From Nocardioides soli (GTDB lineage Bacteria; Actinomycetota; Actinomycetes; Propionibacteriales; Nocardioidaceae): a stretch of 64,000 bases of DNA. Shown here in pieces: positions 8,266 to 16,788 of the stretch. A program made the position numbers and the translations under genes. The number at the start of each line of letters is the position of its first letter. Position 1 is the first letter of the stretch. Under the pieces are notes generated by a model. The model did not search any database. It saw only the letters and a program-made list of their open reading frames with translations, and had not been told where the DNA came from. The stretch lies in NCBI RefSeq assembly GCF_014191495.1, contig NZ_JACHWR010000002.1, forward strand, positions 930,001-994,000. The letters run 5' to 3'.

Positions 8266-10160
8266 GAGGTCACCTCTGCTTCGTCGTGGTGCCAGCAGGC
8301 CACCCGCCCGCCGGAGGCCAGCGTGGTCGGGTCGGGGATCTCCCGGTGACAGATCTCGGTGGCCAGCGGGCAGCGGGCGGCGAACGCGCAGCCCGCGTCG
8401 GGCGCGGTCACCGGGGGCGGGGGACCGGCGTCGGTGAGCGGCTCGTCCGCGCGTCCGAACATCGCCGGCGTCGCGGCGACCAGCGCGCGGGTGTAGGGGT
8501 GCGCGGCGTCCTGCACCCGGCTCGCGGGCAGCTCCTCGACGATGCGGCCGGCGTACATCACCAGGATCCGCTGGCAGTGCTGCGAGACCAGCGCGATGTC
8601 GTGGGAGATCAGCAGCACGGCGGTGGACCGCTCCTGGTTGATCTGCCGCAGCATGATCATGATCTGCGCCTGGGTGGTGACGTCCAGCGACGTGGTGGGC
8701 TCGTCGGCGACGATCAGCGCCGGCTCGCCCAGCAGGGCGCCGGCGATCATCGCCCGCTGCCGCATCCCGCCGGAGAGCTCGTGCGGGAACTGCCGCATCC
8801 GGTGGGCCGGGGCGGAGATGTGCACATCGGCGAAGCGGCGCTCGACCAGGCGGGCCCGCTCGGCCCGGCTCAGCCCGCGCGGTGCGCCCTCGGCGACCTG
8901 CGTGCCGATGCGCAGCAGCGGGTTGAACGACGACATCGGGTCCTGGAAGACGAACGCGATCGACTGTGCGTCGCCGGATGTCGGCGTGGTCGACCCCGGG
9001 CGCCGGCGGGCGGCCGCACCGGCCAGCTCGCCGCTCACTCTCGTACGCCGTCCGCGCAGGCCGGCCACGGCCAGCGCCGTCATGGTCTTGCCGCTGCCGC
9101 TCTCGCCCACCACGCCGACCATCTCGCCGGGCGCGATGTCGAAGGAGACGTCGCGCACCGGGGCACCGACCCCGTCGGCGGTGTCGACCTCGACGCGCAG
9201 CCCGCGCACGCTCAGCAGGGCGTCGGGGTCGGTCGGCGCGGTGGCCGCCCGCCCGGGGACGGCCGCCGCGACGGCGCGGCGCAGCCGGCGCACCGCGCCG
9301 CGCGGTGCACTCTGGTTGAGGACCCGGGCCACGGCATCGCCCAGCAGGCTGGTGGAGACGCCGACCAGGGTGATCATCGCGGCCGGCGCGAGCGCCGCCC
9401 AGGGGGTGAGCTGGAAGCTGGTGATCCCGTCGGTGAGCAGCTGTCCCCAGTCGTAGTCGGGCGCTCGCACGCCGAGGCCCAGGAAGCTCAGCGAGGAGAC
9501 CGCGATCGTGGCCTCGCCGATGGTGACCAGCGTGATCACCCCGATCGACTCGGCGATGTTGGGCAGCACGTGGCGCACGATCACCAGCCGGCGCGGCACG
9601 CCCATCACCTCGGCGAGCCGGACGTAGTCCTCGGCCACCAGGCTGAGCGTCTTGTTCATCGTGATCCGGGCGAACTGCGGGGTGAGCGCGATGCCGATGC
9701 CCAGCACCGCGGAGGTGGTGCCCGGGCCGAGCAGGGCCGCGACGAAGATGCCCATCAGCACCGACGGGAAGGCCAGCATGCCGTCGAGCGTCCGGGCACC
9801 GACGCTGCGCACCCGGCCCGGGGCCAGGGCCAGGGCGGCACCGAGCGTGATGCCCAGCCCGGACCCGATGGCGGTGGCGACCACGGCCATCACCAGGGAG
9901 AGGCGGGTGGCCACGAGGGTGCGGGCCAGCACGTCGCGGCCCAGCGCGTCGGTGCCCAGCAGGTGCTCCCGGCTGGGGCCCTGCGTGGCGCTCATGAAGT
10001 CCCGGGTGTCGGCCTGCTCCGAGAGCAGCGCGGGAGCCAGGACCGCGGTGAGCACGAGCGCGGCGAGGATGGCCAGCGAGAACAGGCCGCCGGGCGAGCG
10101 GAGGAAGCGGGTCCACGCCGTACGCCGGCGGGCCCGGCTGGCGTCGCGCAGGGCGGTCAC
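8262..10160 (-). CDS. Fused ABC permease-ATPase (DppC-DppD fusion)
   Basis: 632 residues from a GTG at 10160 (GTGA overlap with the permease). Residues about 1-300 are a DppC-type permease: N-terminal OppC-like segment, LGTDALGRDVLAR, and the inner-membrane EAA-type loop around LAEVMGVPRRLVIVRHVLPN. Residues about 325-632 are an ABC ATPase: GESGSGKT, LSGGMRQR, LIVADEPT, SHDIALV, and a Cys-rich tail (GCAFAARCPLATEICHRE). Such permease-ATPase fusions are known in actinobacteria. With the separate DppB-like and DppF-like proteins it completes one importer. Confidence 0.9.
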   Translation of the reverse strand: MTALRDASRARRRTAWTRFLRSPGGLFSLAILAALVLTAVLAPALLSEQADTRDFMSATQGPSREHLLGTDALGRDVLARTLVATRLSLVMAVVATAIGSGLGITLGAALALAPGRVRSVGARTLDGMLAFPSVLMGIFVAALLGPGTTSAVLGIGIALTPQFARITMNKTLSLVAEDYVRLAEVMGVPRRLVIVRHVLPNIAESIGVITLVTIGEATIAVSSLSFLGLGVRAPDYDWGQLLTDGITSFQLTPWAALAPAAMITLVGVSTSLLGDAVARVLNQSAPRGAVRRLRRAVAAAVPGRAATAPTDPDALLSVRGLRVEVDTADGVGAPVRDVSFDIAPGEMVGVVGESGSGKTMTALAVAGLRGRRTRVSGELAGAAARRRPGSTTPTSGDAQSIAFVFQDPMSSFNPLLRIGTQVAEGAPRGLSRAERARLVERRFADVHISAPAHRMRQFPHELSGGMRQRAMIAGALLGEPALIVADEPTTSLDVTTQAQIMIMLRQINQERSTAVLLISHDIALVSQHCQRILVMYAGRIVEELPASRVQDAAHPYTRALVAATPAMFGRADEPLTDAGPPPPVTAPDAGCAFAARCPLATEICHREIPDPTTLASGGRVACWHHDEAEVTS

Positions 10161-11131
10161 AGCGCACCCACCACCGAGCGCCGGTCGATCAGCACCAGGC
10201 CGGCATCGACGAGCGCGTTGACCACGATGACGCTGGCGCCGAGCAGCAGGATCGCGCCCTGGATGACGGGGTAGTCGTGCTTGGAGACCGACTCCACCAG
10301 CGTCGGGCCCAGGCCCGGCCAGTCGAAGACGTTCTCCACCACCACGGTGCTGCCCAGCAGCATGCCGAAGGTGAGGCCGCCGATGGTCAGCGCGCTGGTC
10401 AGGGTGTGCGGGAGCACGTGCCGCAGGCAGATCACCGGCGTGCTCACCCCACGGCTCTCGGCCACCTCGACGAACTCCTGGTCGAAGGCGTTGAGCGCCT
10501 CGAGCCGCACCACCCGGATCAGGATCGCGGTGGGCGCCAGGCTGATCGCCAGCACCGGAAGCACCATCGAGAGCGCTCCCTGCTCGGCCCCGGCGACGGG
10601 GAGCCACTGGAGCCGCACGGCCAGCAGGTAGGCCAGGAAGGTGCCGGCCAGGAAGCTCGGCAGCGCGGCCGCGCCACCGGTCAGGGCGCTGAAGGAGATC
10701 TCCAGGCGCGGTCGCCGCCCGCCCCGGGTCAGCGCCGCCATCAGCAGCCCGCCGAGGATGCTCACCACGAGCGTGAGCGCGATCGCGGTGCCGGCCAGCT
10801 GGGCGGTCGCCCGGAACCGGCTCAGCAGCAGGTCCGAGGCGGGTTCACCCTTCACGAAGGACGTTCCCCAGTCGAGCGTGAGCAGGCCGCGCACGTAGTC
10901 GAGGAACTGCTCGTGGAGCGGGGCGGTCAGCCCCAGGCGCGCGCGGATCGCCTCCACCTGCTCGGCGTCGGCCTCGATCCCGCCGATCCGCCGCGCCGGG
11001 TCGCCCGGGGTGAGGTGGACCAGCAGGAAGGCGACCGCCACCAGCATCGCCAGGATCACCACCAGGGAGAGGCCCCGGCGGAGCAGATAGCGAGTGACCG
11101 GCGACGCGAACACGTCACGGGCGTGGCTCAC
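10157..11131 (-). CDS. Peptide-type ABC transporter permease (DppB-like)
   Basis: 324 residues from a GTG at 11131 with a GGAAAGGA ribosome site; the longer frame to 11179 lacks one. It begins with a TM helix (LSLVVILAMLVAVAFLLVH), then HLTPGDPARRIGG, the typical OppB N-terminal pattern, followed by five more membrane segments and the EAA-like loop (ALNAFDQEFVEVAESRGV). It forms the membrane channel with the permease half of the fused protein. A 15-bp hairpin between this gene and the upstream binding protein probably lowers its expression relative to the binding protein. Confidence 0.9.
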   Translation of the reverse strand: MSHARDVFASPVTRYLLRRGLSLVVILAMLVAVAFLLVHLTPGDPARRIGGIEADAEQVEAIRARLGLTAPLHEQFLDYVRGLLTLDWGTSFVKGEPASDLLLSRFRATAQLAGTAIALTLVVSILGGLLMAALTRGGRRPRLEISFSALTGGAAALPSFLAGTFLAYLLAVRLQWLPVAGAEQGALSMVLPVLAISLAPTAILIRVVRLEALNAFDQEFVEVAESRGVSTPVICLRHVLPHTLTSALTIGGLTFGMLLGSTVVVENVFDWPGLGPTLVESVSKHDYPVIQGAILLLGASVIVVNALVDAGLVLIDRRSVVGAL

Positions 11132-11148
11132 GGAGGTTCCTTTCCGGT

Positions 11149-11185
11149 GGTGGTGTGGTGCGGCCGAGCCCCGCACCACACCACC
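11149..11185 (-). terminator. Intercistronic hairpin between binding protein and permease genes
   Basis: The arms at 11149-11163 and 11171-11185 are perfect 15-base complements (starting GGTGGTGTGG) around a 7-base loop. It lies just after the stop of the binding-protein gene, with no T-run, so partial termination or protection of the upstream mRNA end is more likely than full termination. This is a common way to keep binding protein in excess over permease. Confidence 0.7.
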
Positions 11186-11228
11186 TGGGCCGACGAGTCA
11201 GCTGGGCCGATGGGCCAGCCGGGCGGGA

Positions 11229-12824
11229 TCAGCTGGTGAGCGACATCGGCCAGATCAGGTTGTTGGGCGCGATGAACTCGACGTCGTTGCCGAACCAGGT
11301 GTTCACCGGCACGCTGAGGTTCATCGTGTCGCGGTGCTCCACCAGTGCCCGCTCGGCCTCCGACCAGTGGGTGCAGGCGTCCTCGGGTGCCGCCGCGCCG
11401 GCGGCCTCCACGGCCTCCCAGTAGGCGTCGTTCTCGAAGTTCATCTGCTCGACGTTGCTGGTGAACAGGCCCGGGCTCGGGAAGCTGGAGGAGTAGGGGT
11501 AGGGAACGATGTCCCAGGCGCCCTGGCTGAAGACGATGTCCACCCAGCCGTTGAGGTCGGGCTTGGCGAAGTCCACCTCGAAGCCCAGCTCCTCGAGCGC
11601 GGCCAGCAGGTAGTCCGGCCCGGAGTTCTGGTCGGCGAAGCCGGCGACGCGGATCTTGGTCGGCTTGCCGTCGAGCTCGAGCCGGCCCGAGGACCCCTCC
11701 TGCCAGCCGATCTCGGCCAGCAGCGCCTTGGCGCTCTCCGGGTCGTGCTGGGGCATGCCGGTGCCGTTGGCCTCGTCGAAGCACGGCAGGTTGAAGGTGT
11801 ACGGCGTGGGGGAGACTCGGCCGGTGCCGAAGGTCGCCGCCTGGTTGTAGGCGTCGGGCTCGATGGCCATCATGATCGCCTCGCGGAACTTCAGGTCCGA
11901 TCCGGGCAGCCCGTCGGCCTGGTTGAACTGCAGGCCGGTGCCGCCGTTGTCCCAGGCCTCGAACTTGAACAGGCCCTTCGACTTGGAGAGCTGGTTGATC
12001 TCGGCGCCGTTGAAGTAGGCGACGTCCACGGCGTCGGTCGTCATCATGTTGGCCGCGGTCGAGGCGCTCTCGACGTGCCGGAAGGTGACCGAGGTGGGTG
12101 CGCCGTCGGCGACCTTCTCGTAGCCCTGCGGGCCCCAGGCGTAGTCGTCGCGCCGGGTCATGCCGTAGCTGATGCCGCGCTTCTGCTTGGCGTCGTCGAG
12201 CACGAACGGCCCGGTGCCGGCGGCCCCGGTCTTGAGGATGCCCGGGTCGTCGAGCCCGGCGGGGCACACGATCGACGCCGCGAACTGGGCCAGTCCGAGC
12301 ATCAGGTCGCTGTAGCCCTGCTTCAGCTCGATCGTGACCGTCCCGGCGGCGTTGTCGCCGGTGATCGCCTTGGCGCCGCCCTCGCCGAAGACCCGGGCCC
12401 GGTAGAAGGCCTCCGTCTTCGGGTCGGCGAGCCGCTGCAGGGAGGCCGCCACGTGCTCGGGCAGCAGCTCGGTCCCGTCGGAGCAGGTGACGTCGTCGCG
12501 GATGGTGAGCGTCGCGCGGGTCGGGGTGGCCTCCCACTCGCTAGCCAGGTGCGGGACGATCTCGCCCGCCTCGTTCACCTCGACCAGGCGGTCGTAGAGG
12601 AACATCTGCATGTTGTTCGCCATGAACAGGCCCGTGTTGAGGGCCGGGTCGAGGGTGTTGTAGTCATCCGACATCCGGATGACCACGTGTCCCTTCGTGG
12701 CCTTCTCCTCCGCGTCGACGGAGCATCCCGTCGCGGCGACCAGGCCCAACGCTGCTGCTGTGGTGACCCCGAGCCGCCAGCGCCCGAGTCGGCGAGTAAG
12801 CGGGTGAGTGCGTCCAGCATCCAT
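11229..12824 (-). CDS. Extracellular solute-binding protein family 5 (lipoprotein)
   Basis: 531 residues. The N-terminus is a basic stretch, a hydrophobic core and the lipobox VAATGC (Cys34), so it is a lipid-anchored binding protein. The mature part has the SBP_bac_5 layout: YNTLDPALN, LYDRLVEV, HLASEWE, TLTIRDDVTCSDG, GTGPFVL and a late FDEANGTG region. Family members bind peptides, nickel, opines or other organic ligands. It heads the transporter operon; the ligand may be the acid that the downstream ligase activates. Its promoter region holds the 24-base palindrome at 12855-12878. Confidence 0.92.
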   Translation of the reverse strand: MDAGRTHPLTRRLGRWRLGVTTAAALGLVAATGCSVDAEEKATKGHVVIRMSDDYNTLDPALNTGLFMANNMQMFLYDRLVEVNEAGEIVPHLASEWEATPTRATLTIRDDVTCSDGTELLPEHVAASLQRLADPKTEAFYRARVFGEGGAKAITGDNAAGTVTIELKQGYSDLMLGLAQFAASIVCPAGLDDPGILKTGAAGTGPFVLDDAKQKRGISYGMTRRDDYAWGPQGYEKVADGAPTSVTFRHVESASTAANMMTTDAVDVAYFNGAEINQLSKSKGLFKFEAWDNGGTGLQFNQADGLPGSDLKFREAIMMAIEPDAYNQAATFGTGRVSPTPYTFNLPCFDEANGTGMPQHDPESAKALLAEIGWQEGSSGRLELDGKPTKIRVAGFADQNSGPDYLLAALEELGFEVDFAKPDLNGWVDIVFSQGAWDIVPYPYSSSFPSPGLFTSNVEQMNFENDAYWEAVEAAGAAAPEDACTHWSEAERALVEHRDTMNLSVPVNTWFGNDVEFIAPNNLIWPMSLTS

Positions 12825-12854
12825 CTGTTTCCTCCGGGGAGTTCGGGAGCGACC

Positions 12855-12878
12855 AACCTACCGAATATTCAGTAGGTT
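12855..12878. promoter_or_regulatory. 24-base palindrome, likely operator of the transporter operon
   Basis: Arms AACCTAC and GTAGGTT flank the centre YGAATATTCR; over 24 bases only one pair mismatches. It lies 31 bases upstream of the binding-protein start and so would overlap the promoter. The central ATATTC also occurs in the palindrome at 3970, so one regulator could bind both, but the outer arms differ. A TetR, GntR or IclR protein from this block is a plausible binder. Confidence 0.65.
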
Positions 12879-12974
12879 TGTCAGGAGGACGATAGACGGC
12901 CCGACGGGGTTCGCCAAGCCGGTGCCGGGCACCGGGCGCGACCCGGGCGCCCCGGCGACTCGGGGCGCACGCGA

Positions 12975-13009
12975 CAGGAGGCGGTCCGGATGATCCGGAC
13001 CGCCTCCTG
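12975..13009 (-). terminator. Strong hairpin terminator after the IclR gene
   Basis: The arms 12975-12991 and 12993-13009 are perfect 17-base complements (CAGGAGGCGGTCCGGAT and its complement) around one central base. It lies 35 bases past the IclR stop and upstream of the transporter operon, so it separates the two minus-strand units. No clear T-run follows, as is common in high-GC actinobacteria. Confidence 0.8.
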
Positions 13010-13043
13010 CGGGCGAGCCGGCTCGGGGCCGGCCCTTGTGCTG

Positions 13044-13850
13044 CTACCGCGCGCTGGTCTCCTGCTGGAACGCCGAGCTGTCGCCCAGGCCGCTGGACAG
13101 CTCACGGGTCGTCTCGACGAGCGCCTGCGCCATCGGGTGGGTGAGCTCGTCGGGCACCGACGTGGCGGTGCCGACGATCGCCATGGTCGCGGTGATCGCG
13201 GAGCCCTCGAAGATCGGCGCCGCGATCGTGCGCAGGCCGTTGACGTCGGGGGAGTTGAGGGACAGACCCCCGCGCTCACGGATCGTCTCGAGCTCGGCGA
13301 TCAGCTCCGGCTCGCGCCGCAGGGCGCGGGCCAGGCCGGGCACCTGCTCGGGCGAGAGGAACGAGGAGAAGACCCGACCCTGGGCCGAGTGCAGCGGGTC
13401 GAGCCGGGCGCCGACGCTGACGCTGATCCGGATGCTCCGGGCGGTGTTGTCGAGCGACCGGACGACGATCGCGGACTCGCCGTCCCAGACGCTGAGCACC
13501 ACGGTCTCGTCGACCCGCTTGAGCAGGGCCTCCATGTACGGCTCCGCGGCGGCGACGATCGGCAGTCCGGCCCGGGCAGCGGCCGCCAGGGTGAGCACCT
13601 GCGGCCCCAGGGAGAACAGCGAGGTCCGCTCGTCGTAGCGCAGCAGGTCCGCGGCGCGCAGCGCCTTGGTATAGCGATGTGCGGTGGCCTTGCTGGTGCC
13701 CAGCGAGCTGGTGATCTCGTTGAGGCTCAGGAACGGCTTGGTCACCGTGAAGGAGCCCAGCACCACGGCGGCGCGCTGCACCGTCTGGATCGTGGGCGTG
13801 GCCCTCGTCGTCTCTGCAGACGGCGTTGTTTCGTTCTTCTGGGGACTCAT
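13044..13850 (-). CDS. IclR family transcriptional regulator
   Basis: 268 residues. Residues about 20-80 form the winged helix (LSLNEITSSLGTSKATAHRY). Residues about 95-260 are the IclR effector domain, with LSVWDG, HSAQGRVFSSFL and GLRTIAAPIFEGSAITATMAI. It lies between the transporter operon and the ferredoxin-reductase pair, all on the minus strand. It is the nearest regulator to the divergent ferredoxin/dioxygenase promoters and is my best candidate for binding the TGCGAGACG-type motif shared by many promoters here; that link is inference. Confidence 0.9.
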   Translation of the reverse strand: MSPQKNETTPSAETTRATPTIQTVQRAAVVLGSFTVTKPFLSLNEITSSLGTSKATAHRYTKALRAADLLRYDERTSLFSLGPQVLTLAAAARAGLPIVAAAEPYMEALLKRVDETVVLSVWDGESAIVVRSLDNTARSIRISVSVGARLDPLHSAQGRVFSSFLSPEQVPGLARALRREPELIAELETIRERGGLSLNSPDVNGLRTIAAPIFEGSAITATMAIVGTATSVPDELTHPMAQALVETTRELSSGLGDSSAFQQETSAR

Positions 13851-13943
13851 GCGCCTTCGATTCTTAGGTTGCGGGCCAGGCGGAGTATCCCATGACGATC
13901 CGCGCGTGGGCGACGCTCGACATGGATCTGTTCCGACGGACCG

Positions 13944-14942
13944 TCACTGGTCGGAGGAGTGTCCGGGATTGAGTGCGGTCCCGGGCCGGACGAGCGCGGC
14001 GATGTGGTTCACGGCCAGAGCCGCCTCGCCGAAGCCGATCGAGATCAGCTTGACCTTGCCGTCGTAGTGGGCCAGGTCGCCGGCGGCGAAGACGCGCGTG
14101 CGGTTGGTCCGCATCGTCCGGTCGACGAGGATGTGCCGGCGGTGCAGCTCCAGGCCCCAGCCCTCGATCGGTCCGAGGTCGGCGATGAAGCCCAGGGCCG
14201 CCACCACCGCCTGGACGGCGAGCGTGCGCCGGTCGCCGTCGCGCGTCTCGACCACGACCTCGTCGATGCCGGGGTCGCCGGACACCTTGGCGACCTCGAA
14301 CGGCGTGAGGACCTCGATGCCCGACTCGTGCAGCTGTGTCACGCTTCGCTCGTGGGCGCGGAACTGCGGTCGACGGTGGACCAGCGTGACGCTGCGCGCG
14401 ATCGGCTCCAGGCCGAGCGCCCAGTCGAGCGCGGAGTCGCCGCCGCCCACGACGAGCACGTCCTGGTCGGCGAGCTCGGCGAGCCGGGGCACGAAGTAGC
14501 GCAGCCCGCGGCCGAGGTACTCCGACCCGACGGGGAGCTCGCGCGGCGTGAAGCTGCCGATGCCGCCGGTGATGAGCACCGCCTTGGCGCGCACCAGCTC
14601 GCCGGTGTCGGTGGTGACCTCGACGCCGTCCTCGTGCTCCTCCAGGCCGACGGCGGTGCGCCCGAGCAGCAGCAGCGGGTCGGCCGACAGCGCCTGCTCG
14701 TGCAGGGAGTCGACCAGCTCCTGGCCGCGCACGGCGGGGAGGCCGGCCACATCGTGGATCGCCTTCTCCGGGTAGAGGGCCGCCACCTGTCCGCCCGTCT
14801 GGGGGAGGGCGTCGATCAGCGCGACCCGCAGGTCGCGGAAGCCGGCGTAGTAGGTGCCGTAGAGGCCGGTCGGGCCGGCGCCGACGATCAGGATGTCGAC
14901 GTCGTAGACCGTCCCGGGGGTCGTCTCGTCGGCGGTGCTCAT
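13944..14942 (-). CDS. Ferredoxin-NAD(P) reductase, thioredoxin-reductase-like (FNR2 type)
   Basis: 332 residues. The FAD-binding motif GAGPTGLYG lies near residue 20, the NAD(P)-binding motif VVGGGDSALDWA near residue 160, and the C-terminal FAD motif FAAGDLAHYDGKVKLISIG near residue 290. There is no CxxC redox pair in the NADPH domain, so it is not a thioredoxin reductase; it matches the FNR2 class. It should pass electrons from NAD(P)H to the ferredoxin encoded just upstream, with which it overlaps by 4 bases (ATGA). Together they can feed the divergent Rieske dioxygenase. Confidence 0.9.
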   Translation of the reverse strand: MSTADETTPGTVYDVDILIVGAGPTGLYGTYYAGFRDLRVALIDALPQTGGQVAALYPEKAIHDVAGLPAVRGQELVDSLHEQALSADPLLLLGRTAVGLEEHEDGVEVTTDTGELVRAKAVLITGGIGSFTPRELPVGSEYLGRGLRYFVPRLAELADQDVLVVGGGDSALDWALGLEPIARSVTLVHRRPQFRAHERSVTQLHESGIEVLTPFEVAKVSGDPGIDEVVVETRDGDRRTLAVQAVVAALGFIADLGPIEGWGLELHRRHILVDRTMRTNRTRVFAAGDLAHYDGKVKLISIGFGEAALAVNHIAALVRPGTALNPGHSSDQ

Positions 14943-15238
14943 GCGACGTCCGGGTGGTCCGCGCCGATGTCGCCGACCTTGCGGGCCCCGCCGGGGGAGC
15001 CCAGGTCGGCGAAGAACTCGGCGTTGATCCGCTCGAAGTCCCGCGCCTCCTCGGGCAGGTCCTCGTGGTGGTAGATCGACACCTGGGGGCAGACCGGTTC
15101 GCAGCGGCCGCACTCGACGCACTCGTCGGGCTGGATGTAGAGCATCCGGTTGCCCTCGTAGATGCAGTCGACGGGACACTCCTCCACGCACGACCGGTCC
15201 ATCACGTCGATACAGGAAGCAGTGATCACGTAGGGCAC
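14939..15238 (-). CDS. fdxA: 7Fe ferredoxin, FdxA-like
   Basis: 99 residues from a GTG at 15238 (GGAG upstream). Cysteines at 9, 17, 21, 25, 40, 43, 46 and 50 fit the FdxA pattern of one 3Fe-4S and one 4Fe-4S cluster: SCIDVMDRSCVEECPVDC and then CVECGRCEPVC. The length and the C-terminal tail match actinobacterial FdxA. It is a one-electron carrier for oxygenases. The coupling to the reductase and the divergent orientation from the dioxygenase suggest it is the electron donor to the Rieske centre; P450 or other enzymes could also use it. Confidence 0.92.
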   Translation of the reverse strand: MPYVITASCIDVMDRSCVEECPVDCIYEGNRMLYIQPDECVECGRCEPVCPQVSIYHHEDLPEEARDFERINAEFFADLGSPGGARKVGDIGADHPDVA

Positions 15239-15265
15239 GGGGACTCCGATTCGTTTACGTAAGAC

Positions 15266-15290
15266 GAGACAGCGTCTCTTATTACAAGAT
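15266..15290 (-). promoter_or_regulatory. Operator-like repeats upstream of the ferredoxin gene
   Basis: GAGAC-AGC-GTCTC (15266-15278) is a short perfect inverted repeat, and ATTACAAGAT (15281-15290) is identical to 19709-19718 before the hydantoinase gene. On the minus strand the region reads TTGTAA, a spacer containing AAGAGACG, then TTACGT, so the repeats sit between possible -35 and -10 boxes of the ferredoxin promoter. The AAGAGACG core resembles the shared TGCGAGACG motif. Confidence 0.55.
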
Positions 15291-15347
15291 AGGAGGATGA
15301 GCCCATTCGGCCGCCACGTCAACCCGTCGGCGCTTTCCGGGCGGCCC

Positions 15348-15403
15348 TTGACAGTCCATCGCGCGGCGGCGATGCTATGTCGCATCGCGAGATGGCATCT
15401 CGC
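15348..15403 (+). promoter_or_regulatory. Promoter and operator of the Rieske dioxygenase operon
   Basis: TTGACA (15348-15353) and GATGCT (15371-15376), 17 bases apart, form a likely housekeeping promoter. Just downstream GCGAGATG-G-CATCTCGC (15387-15403) is a perfect palindrome with 8-base arms, followed by AATTAG. It would cover the transcription start, the position expected of a repressor site. Its half-site ATTGCGAGATG (minus strand) matches motifs at four other promoters of the window. Confidence 0.7.
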
Positions 15404-15444
15404 AATTAGCAACTCAGGGTGACGAGGGAGAAGGAGCGATTGGC

Positions 15445-16788
15445 ATGCCAGACGAGGCGTCCGAGCGAGTGGCAGGTCCCATGCTCGTGGAGGACTGGGA
15501 TCGGCTGACGTTCCGGGTCAACCGGGAGGCCTACCGGTCTCCGGAGGTCTTCACGCGCGAGCGGGTCGACATCTGGTTGCGGACCTGGCTCTACCTCGGG
15601 CACGAGACCGAGATCCCCGACGCCAACGACTTCAAGGTGCGCACGATCGCGGGTCGACCGCTGATCTTCTGCCGCGACAGCGAGGGCGAGGTGCACGCCT
15701 GGCTGAACTCCTGCCCGCACCGTGGCACGGTGCTCTGCCGGGAGACCGAGGGCTCGCAGCGCCGGTTCCAGTGCTTCTACCACGCGTGGACCTTCAACAA
15801 CGACGGCACCGTGGCGGCGATTCCGGACGACGAGGCGTACGCGGACCTCGACGCGCTGCGCAAGAACATGATGCTGCGCTCGGTGCCCCGCCTGGAGATC
15901 CACGAGGGCTACGTCTTCATCTCGTTCAACCCCGACGTGCCGCCGCTGCTGGAGCACCTCGGCGAGGCCGCCGAGTACATGACCATGATCGAGGAGCAGC
16001 ACGCCAGCGGCGTCACCACGCTGCCGGGCGTCCAGCTCTACAGCGTGCGCGGCAACTGGAAGCTGGCCGTCGAGAACGCGATGGACGGCTACCACTTCTC
16101 GCCGACCCACAACACGTTCGTCGGGTACCTGCGCGAGAACGGCTTCGCGGTGACCGACGACAACCAGTACGCCTACAACCTGGGCAACGGGCACTCCCTG
16201 CTGGTCCTGACCGGCCACGGCGGCCGGATCAGCATGATCTGGGAGCCGCGCTTCGGCGAGGCCGAGAAGCAGCGCACCGAGGAGCACCGCGCCGAGATGG
16301 TGGAGCGGCTCGGCGAGAAGCGCGCGCACTACGTCGCCGACGAGAGCCACATCCTGTTCGTCTTCCCGAACCTGCTGCTCTTCGACATCGAGGGACTCTC
16401 GATCCGCCAGATCGAGCCGGTCGCACCGGGCCACACCGACGTGCGGGCCTGGCAGCTGGTGCCGCGCGAGGAGGACCCCGAGTCCCGCGCCCTGCGGATG
16501 AAGACCGTCGTCAGCTTCGTCGGCCCCGGTGGCCTGGCCACGCCCGACGACATCGAGGCGTACGAGGCCGTGCAGCGTGGCATCGAGGCCACCCGCGGCG
16601 CCGGCGAGCTCGACTTCAGCGACATGTCCCGCGGCCTGGCCGACGAGGTCAAGGGCACGCAGGGCCGATCGATCGACGAAGGCGCGATGCGCGGTTTCTG
16701 GCGGCACTGGGAGCAGGTGCTCGGCGCCGGCCTCGAGGTGACCGGCGACCGCCCCGCGTCGTTCCTGGAAGGTAGGGAAATGCCATGA
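15445..16788 (+). CDS. Rieske non-heme iron ring-hydroxylating dioxygenase, alpha subunit
   Basis: 447 residues. The Rieske 2Fe-2S motif is C90-x-H92 and C110-x2-H113 (CPHRG, CFYHAW). The catalytic iron motif is ENAMDGYHFSPTH with H217 and H222, and bridging D214. Family members add both atoms of O2 to an aromatic ring to form a cis-diol, or demethylate or hydroxylate. It starts at an ATG with a GGAGAAGGAG ribosome site and overlaps the beta subunit by 4 bases. Electrons probably come from the divergent ferredoxin/reductase pair. The substrate is unknown; no dedicated cis-diol dehydrogenase lies next to it. Confidence 0.95.
   Translation: MPDEASERVAGPMLVEDWDRLTFRVNREAYRSPEVFTRERVDIWLRTWLYLGHETEIPDANDFKVRTIAGRPLIFCRDSEGEVHAWLNSCPHRGTVLCRETEGSQRRFQCFYHAWTFNNDGTVAAIPDDEAYADLDALRKNMMLRSVPRLEIHEGYVFISFNPDVPPLLEHLGEAAEYMTMIEEQHASGVTTLPGVQLYSVRGNWKLAVENAMDGYHFSPTHNTFVGYLRENGFAVTDDNQYAYNLGNGHSLLVLTGHGGRISMIWEPRFGEAEKQRTEEHRAEMVERLGEKRAHYVADESHILFVFPNLLLFDIEGLSIRQIEPVAPGHTDVRAWQLVPREEDPESRALRMKTVVSFVGPGGLATPDDIEAYEAVQRGIEATRGAGELDFSDMSRGLADEVKGTQGRSIDEGAMRGFWRHWEQVLGAGLEVTGDRPASFLEGREMP

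Noticed and set aside
15281-15290. ATTACAAGAT as the same site as TGCGAGACG
   Set aside because: Not rejected outright: the exact 10-base match at 19709 is striking, but only the GAGA/AAGA core agrees with the stronger motif, so I list it as a weak variant.
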